Source: Ruminococcaceae bacterium UBA3903 (GTDB lineage Bacteria; Bacillota; Clostridia; Oscillospirales; Acutalibacteraceae). From it: DNA of 55,413 nucleotides. This document shows positions 50,928 through 55,413 of the stretch, in pieces (positions within the stretch are counted from its first letter, which is position 1; the number at the start of each line of letters is the position of its first letter). The translations under genes and the position numbers were made by a program. The DNA is taken from contig DGFJ01000027.1 of NCBI GenBank assembly GCA_002391625.1, forward strand, positions 1 through 55,413, in the 5' to 3' direction. The notes below the pieces were generated by a model. It made no database searches and was not told where the DNA came from. It saw nothing but the letters and a program-made list of their open reading frames with translations.

Positions 50928-51947
50928 ATGAAGTATGATGAAATTATTAAAAACCAAATGTCTTCGTTACCACCATCTATAAGATGGTGGCCAAAATATT
51001 TTTATCATTTTACTAATATTGAAAACGCTTTGGGGATTATTGATAAGGGCTGGATTTATGGTCGTCAGGAAGCTGTAGAAAGTAATTTAATGGGAACTGA
51101 TAACGCTAGCCCCTCAGTAATTTCGGTATCTCAAAACAAAATTAAAGAATATGCACGGTTATATTTCAGACCAAGAACTCCTACTCAATATCATAATGAG
51201 GGATATAAACCTGAACATATTAGGGATACTGATGTAAATGCTAATTGTCCCGTTCCTATATTTTTCTTTTTAGATTCTAATACGATTTTGAATATGGATG
51301 GAGTTGAATTTTCCGAAACAAGCTGTGCAGGTCAACATGATTTGCAGTTGCTTTCGGGCACTGAAGAATTTGAAAGTCTTCAATTTTACAAAATCTATCA
51401 CGATAAATACATTTTGCCAGATGAACGTGACGATATAGTGAAACATCGGCATGCTGAGGTTGTTCGTTTGAATGGATTGCCAATAAAGGATACTATAAAA
51501 GGAATTGTTTGCAGAAGTGTTGCTGAGAAACAAACCCTTCTCTATCTGCTTAAAACTCAATATCCAAAAGCATATCGTACTTATCAACCTATTATTAGAT
51601 ATTCACCAGAATTAAACTTATTCTTTAATAATGGTATCTTTGTAAAAACGGTAGAATATAGTGATGGAAAAATCTTTGTTGAGCTAAATGATAAATCAAA
51701 ACGTTATCATCGTGATAGAAGCAACGAAAACGACTTTGAATTTAAAGCAGATGTGCAATACATTGATGAAAATGGCATTATAATTGAACGCGAGCAATTT
51801 ATTCTTTCAATTGATTATGCTAGTGTCACAGGTGTGAATTTGTCTGACGTATCTGCTAAATCTAATAATGCAATAGTAGAAATTTATTTTGATAATAATC
51901 TCATGTACAAAAACATATTAAACATGAGCACAGAAGACTTGTTGTAA
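50928..51947 (+). CDS. darT: DarT-like DNA ADP-ribosyltransferase (toxin)
   Basis: 339 aa from ATG 50928. The catalytic domain shows the DarT/DUF4433 signature: YFYHFTNIENALGII with His27, WIYGR, LYFRPRTPTQYHNEG (79-92) for the NAD and base pocket, and catalytic-type Glu177 in KHRHAEVVRLNG, followed by IKGIVCRS. DarT uses NAD+ to ADP-ribosylate thymidine in single-stranded DNA, stopping replication; in phage defence it acts in infected cells. The C-terminal about 120 residues (from about 220) are an extra beta-rich part absent from small DarT proteins. The gap to darG is 1 base; the ribosome site GAGGG lies inside darG. A weak hairpin follows. Confidence 0.88.
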   Translation: MKYDEIIKNQMSSLPPSIRWWPKYFYHFTNIENALGIIDKGWIYGRQEAVESNLMGTDNASPSVISVSQNKIKEYARLYFRPRTPTQYHNEGYKPEHIRDTDVNANCPVPIFFFLDSNTILNMDGVEFSETSCAGQHDLQLLSGTEEFESLQFYKIYHDKYILPDERDDIVKHRHAEVVRLNGLPIKDTIKGIVCRSVAEKQTLLYLLKTQYPKAYRTYQPIIRYSPELNLFFNNGIFVKTVEYSDGKIFVELNDKSKRYHRDRSNENDFEFKADVQYIDENGIIIEREQFILSIDYASVTGVNLSDVSAKSNNAIVEIYFDNNLMYKNILNMSTEDLL

Positions 51948-51957
51948 TATATATTTG

Positions 51958-51994
51958 AAAGCCTTGTAACTGTTTGTGTTTACCAGGCTTTTTC
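51958..51994 (+). terminator. Weak terminator or attenuator after darT
   Basis: AAAGCCT (51958-51964), 20-base loop, AGGCTTT (51985-51991), TTCC. With the short stem and poor T-run it would lower, not stop, transcription of the next two genes. Confidence 0.5.
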
Positions 51995-52024
51995 CGTATT
52001 TGAATAATTTGAGGAGGTATAATT

Positions 52025-53257
52025 TTGGCTAAATTAAAATATGATAAGCTCTCTACCAATTTGCAAGAAAAAATAAAATCTGACAGAAAAAACGGATGGA
52101 TTAATCCTTATCGATGCGATAATGACAATTGTATTAGGCGAAAGCCTAACCATGATATTCCGAATTTGTGGCGTCCTGCGTTTGTTAGAGATACAGAAAA
52201 AATCGTTCATCTTCCGCTTTACAATAGATATGCCGATAAAACGCAGGTGTTTTCATTTCATAATAATGACGATATAACCAGACGAGCACTGCATGTGCAA
52301 TTAGTATCAAGAATTGCACGAAATATCGGCTCAGTCTTAGGCTTAAACCTTGATTTAATAGAGGCAATAGCATTAGGACATGATATAGGTCATGCCCCAT
52401 TTGGACATGCCGGAGAAAGATTTCTAAGTGAAATATTATATAAGGAAACTGGCAGATATTTTAATCATAATGTGCATAGTGTACGTGTTCTAGATGATTT
52501 ATTCAGAAGGAACATATCGCTTCAAACATTGGATGGAATTCTTTGTCACAACGGAGAATTTGAACAGCAAGAGTATAGACCTATTTATGCAAAGGGCTTT
52601 GATGATTTTGATAAACAAGTAGAATCTTGCTATATAGATGGAAATTCGGCAATAAAGACATTGGTTCCATCTACTCTTGAAGCTTGTGTGGTCAGAATTT
52701 GCGATATGATTGCTTATCTTGGAAAAGACAGACAGGATGCGAGAACTGCTAGAATTATTGATTATAATTATAAATTCAATACCGATAAACTTGGAACTGA
52801 AAATGCTTCAATTATTAATAATATGACAGTTGATATAATTGAAAATAGTTACGGTAAGGATTGTATTCTTTTAAGTGAAGCCGCTTATAATGACTTGAAA
52901 AAAGCTAAGAAAGAAAATTATGAAGTAATTTATAAAAACAAATCAATAAATAAACAATATGAAGAAATTATTCGTCCTATGTTTGTTGAAATGTATTATG
53001 TGCTTCTTGATGATGTGAAAAAGGATAAAACAGATTCAATTATATTCAAACATCATATTAATTTTATTTCTAATAGCTTGAAATACTATGACGCTGAAGC
53101 AAACTATTTATCTGAAGAGCCAAATCAGATTGTGGTTGATTATATCGCCAGTATGACGGATGATTACTTTGTTGCATTACATAAGTTGATGTTCCCTGAT
53201 AGCCAGTATCATATTGAATATAAATCATATTTTGAAGGATTTATATGTGAGGTATGA
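52025..53257 (+). CDS. HD-domain dGTPase-like triphosphohydrolase
   Basis: 410 aa. The dGTP triphosphohydrolase pattern is RPAFVRDTEKIVHLPLYNRY followed by KTQVF, then the HD metal ligands His90 (RRALHVQLVSRIAR) and His119-Asp120 with His123 and His128 (LGHDIGHAPFGHAGE). A third ligand Asp is expected in RICDMIAYLGKD. Such enzymes cut dGTP to deoxyguanosine and triphosphate; plasmid- and island-borne versions starve phage of dNTPs (established for dGTPase defence genes). The start is TTG 52025 with AGGAGG 7 bases upstream. N-terminal Cys pair CDNDNC is unusual. 77 bases after darT. Confidence 0.88.
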   Translation: MAKLKYDKLSTNLQEKIKSDRKNGWINPYRCDNDNCIRRKPNHDIPNLWRPAFVRDTEKIVHLPLYNRYADKTQVFSFHNNDDITRRALHVQLVSRIARNIGSVLGLNLDLIEAIALGHDIGHAPFGHAGERFLSEILYKETGRYFNHNVHSVRVLDDLFRRNISLQTLDGILCHNGEFEQQEYRPIYAKGFDDFDKQVESCYIDGNSAIKTLVPSTLEACVVRICDMIAYLGKDRQDARTARIIDYNYKFNTDKLGTENASIINNMTVDIIENSYGKDCILLSEAAYNDLKKAKKENYEVIYKNKSINKQYEEIIRPMFVEMYYVLLDDVKKDKTDSIIFKHHINFISNSLKYYDAEANYLSEEPNQIVVDYIASMTDDYFVALHKLMFPDSQYHIEYKSYFEGFICEV

Positions 53258-53320
53258 AATGAAATTTAGTAAATACTATGAATAGCCCAATAGAATACAT
53301 AAGAAAGGAATGATTTGAAT

Positions 53321-55394
53321 TTGAATTCACCAATGTCAGATGAAAGAGCAGCGTATGATGCTATGAAAAACGCGAAAGAAAAATTCGGTATTTTTCATAA
53401 ATCCTGCTTTCATATTCATACTCCAGAATCTTATGATTATAAGCTTAAAAGTGATTGGTCAATCAGTGATTATCAATCAGCATCTGATGAAGAGCTTTTC
53501 AACCTTTGCATAGAAAAAAAGGGTTTTCCTGATATAATAGACTTTAAAGATATTACCCTTGATAATGACTTTAAGTGTTTTTCTGATAAAAAAGATATGT
53601 TTGCATTTATATTGTTGGCTGAAACAATTATAACTAATGATATTGAGCTAGTTTTGATAACCGACCACCATACTGTCAAAGGAATTCCTAAGCTAAAAAC
53701 CGCTATCAGTACATTGTGCAAAATGAGAAAACATAGAGTATATCCAGAAGTTTTACTTGGGATAGAAATTTCTTGTGCCGACAAAAACCATATTGTTGGA
53801 ATGTTTGATGACAACCCTATAAATATAAATGAAATAAATAGATGGTTAGCTGATAATTTGTTATCCGTCAAGGACGGTTCCTTTAAAACAAGTATTGAGG
53901 TTTTACAATTTATTAAATCTATTGGGGGTATTGGATATATTGCTCATATTGATACTTCTGATATATTTAATGAAAAATATTTGAGCGGTGCATATAAGAA
54001 AAAATTGCTTTCAGATGATGTGTTGCAAATTATCGGAATATCCAATCATGAGCGTATAAATTATGTTAAAAGTAAAATTGCACAGTATCGTTCTTCTGAA
54101 ATGAAGATTGTGATTGACAATGATGCTCATGATATTGATGCTATTCCAAAAAACATCTTTTGGATAAAAGGAAGTAAAAGAAACTATTTAATGGTAAAAG
54201 AAGCCTTTAATGATTACGATATATCTGTTAGCTTTGAAACAGAAGAAGCGGTAGGTCAGCATATACGAGGTATTTATATAGAAAACAGAGATAGCGGCTT
54301 TTTAAATGGTAATGATAAACAGGCATTTTCCTTGAGTTTTTCTAAAGCATTAAATTGTGTAATTGGTGGCAGGGGTACGGGGAAAAGTACTGTTCTCGAA
54401 TTGTTAGAATACATCCTAAGCCAGAGATGTGAAAACAATAGTAGGCTAGATTTTATATGTTCGCACGGAAATTCGTGGATTCTCTATGAATATAAAGGTG
54501 ATGAATATTTAATCGAGATGAGAATGCCAGTTAAACCTAACGCCGATGACAATATATTACGTTGCTTTGGACAAAATCTTTCTGACAGGTATCGTTATCC
54601 ATATTGTTTTAATCAGAACGATATTCGAGATTACGCTTTTAAACATTTCTTAAAAATTTCAAAAGTAGTAGCTGTAAATGATAATTGGTATCTTGACACT
54701 GTAGCAAACAAACGAGAAATTCTTAATCATTTTTTCGATGTTAGATACTCTGTCAACGAATTGGTAAACACAGCTGGAGGAGAAAAAATAAATAGCTTTT
54801 TATATGAAACGCTTTTTGAAAATAAAGTTTTATCTAAACCTGAGGATGCAATTAGATTTAAACAAAAATCTGGTTTAGTAAAAGCTCTTGGAGATGTACA
54901 AAATGTTTTACAGAAAAGAAAAATGGAAGTTGATTTAATCATAAATCCATTTAACGACAGCCAAGATAATATACTAAGAATAATTTATTCGCAAAACGGA
55001 GTGTATTCAGATCCCGATTTGGCATATTGGTTATTTGGCGATAATTATAGCAAAAACAAATGGTATATGCATCAGAACATCACACAAGAGAATATTGTTG
55101 AATATTTATTAAAGCTTTATAGTGAATTGGGAATATTTGAGTTTTTGACATTAGTGGTTAACGTAGATATTTATAAAGCTTGTTCTATAGCTAATATATT
55201 AGAATTTTGTACAGACTTAAACCAAAGTATGGTAGAGCAAGGGGTTACCTCTTTAGAAGCGACAAAAACCGAAACTTTATTAGCAGAGATTTTTCAAAAA
55301 CTGGTTACAAAAGAGAATATAAGCTTAGTCATTGATTATTTAAAGAAATATATAGCAAATATAGAGGACTTTTCTTTAGCACGGAAATCAATTT
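53321..55394 (+). CDS. PHP-domain/P-loop ATPase (TrlF-like), 3' end missing
   Basis: At least 691 aa, open to the contig end. The start is one of two TTG codons (53315 or 53321) behind AAAGGAA; ATG 53333 lacks a ribosome site. Residues about 25-275 carry PHP metal motifs: CFHIHTPESYDY, LITDHHTVKG, LLGIEIS, GYIAHID and VIDNDAHD. Then FSKALNCVIGGRGTGKSTVL gives a Walker A loop (about 349-356) with an SMC-like environment. The architecture fits PHP-ATPase proteins of the TrlF type found in defence islands; a nuclease gated by ATP is likely (inference). The C-terminal part with Walker B is not in the window. 63 bases after the dGTPase-like gene. Confidence 0.85.
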
Positions 55395-55413
55395 CTGTCT
55401 CTTATACACATCT
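55395..55413. other. Nextera transposase adapter, artefact
   Basis: CTGTCTCTTATACACATCT is the reverse complement of the sequence at bases 1-19. It truncates the PHP-ATPase gene. Confidence 0.97.

Noticed and set aside
1..55413. 19-base inverted terminal repeats, as of a linear element or transposon
   Set aside because: They are exactly the Nextera mosaic-end adapter, so they come from library preparation.
1..55413. tRNA, rRNA or CRISPR array
   Set aside because: No cloverleaf with a TTCGANNC loop, no rRNA-like stretch and no regularly spaced repeats were found by reading.

Overview
The window looks like one contig from a low-GC, Gram-positive, anaerobic gut Clostridium-class bacterium, most like the Ruminococcus/Oscillospirales group. 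The evidence is the AT-rich sequence with strong AGGAGG-type ribosome sites, an oxygen-sensitive class III ribonucleotide reductase with its activase, a GTP-type PEP carboxykinase, a CotJC-type spore protein, the TIGR03960/TIGR03936 radical-SAM pair, and two secreted proteins ending in type I dockerins (as in the amylosome of starch-degrading Ruminococcus). The first 19 bases and last 19 bases are the Nextera transposase mosaic-end sequence, so both ends are library artefacts and both terminal genes are cut.

Layout. 20-1517: two unrecognised genes and a non-coding stretch that abut the 3' end of rlmD, a known integration hotspot; probably the edge of a mobile element. 1518-7094: rlmD, an ATP-grasp gene, an EctB-like diaminobutyrate aminotransferase and a transglutaminase-like lipoprotein. 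7152-11835: acetyltransferase, nicotinate phosphoribosyltransferase, YqeY and PEP carboxykinase. 12195-18826: a long leftward cluster alr, polA, two small membrane proteins, an arginine-phosphatase-type LMW phosphatase, rimI and tsaD. 19413-23016: nrdD, acetyltransferase and nrdG behind a complex upstream region. 24128-28424: a sugar-type aminotransferase and a two-domain teichoic-acid-type transferase. 28705-32488: convergent dockerin-bearing alpha-amylase and dockerin-bearing transglutaminase-like protein. 32716-45578: murC, a lipoprotein, a radical-SAM cluster, an M50 protease with a small membrane partner, MATE and VanZ proteins, COG2426 exporter and two FAD oxidoreductases. 45809-47989: a LytTR/GHKL two-component pair with a divergent 13-codon peptide gene that has its own terminator.

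From about 48780 the sequence changes character. A CotJC gene is broken off there and an AT-rich accessory island begins: an orphan AbiEi-like protein, then an Xre regulator, a DarG-like macrodomain protein, a DarT-like DNA ADP-ribosyltransferase, an HD dGTPase-like protein and a PHP-domain/P-loop ATPase that runs off the contig. The regulator sits behind a consensus promoter with a perfect dyad laid over it. This five-gene set, read as a possible composite anti-phage module (DNA ADP-ribosylation plus nucleotide depletion plus an SMC-like nuclease), is the most interesting part of the window. The second candidate is the peptide gene next to the LytTR system.
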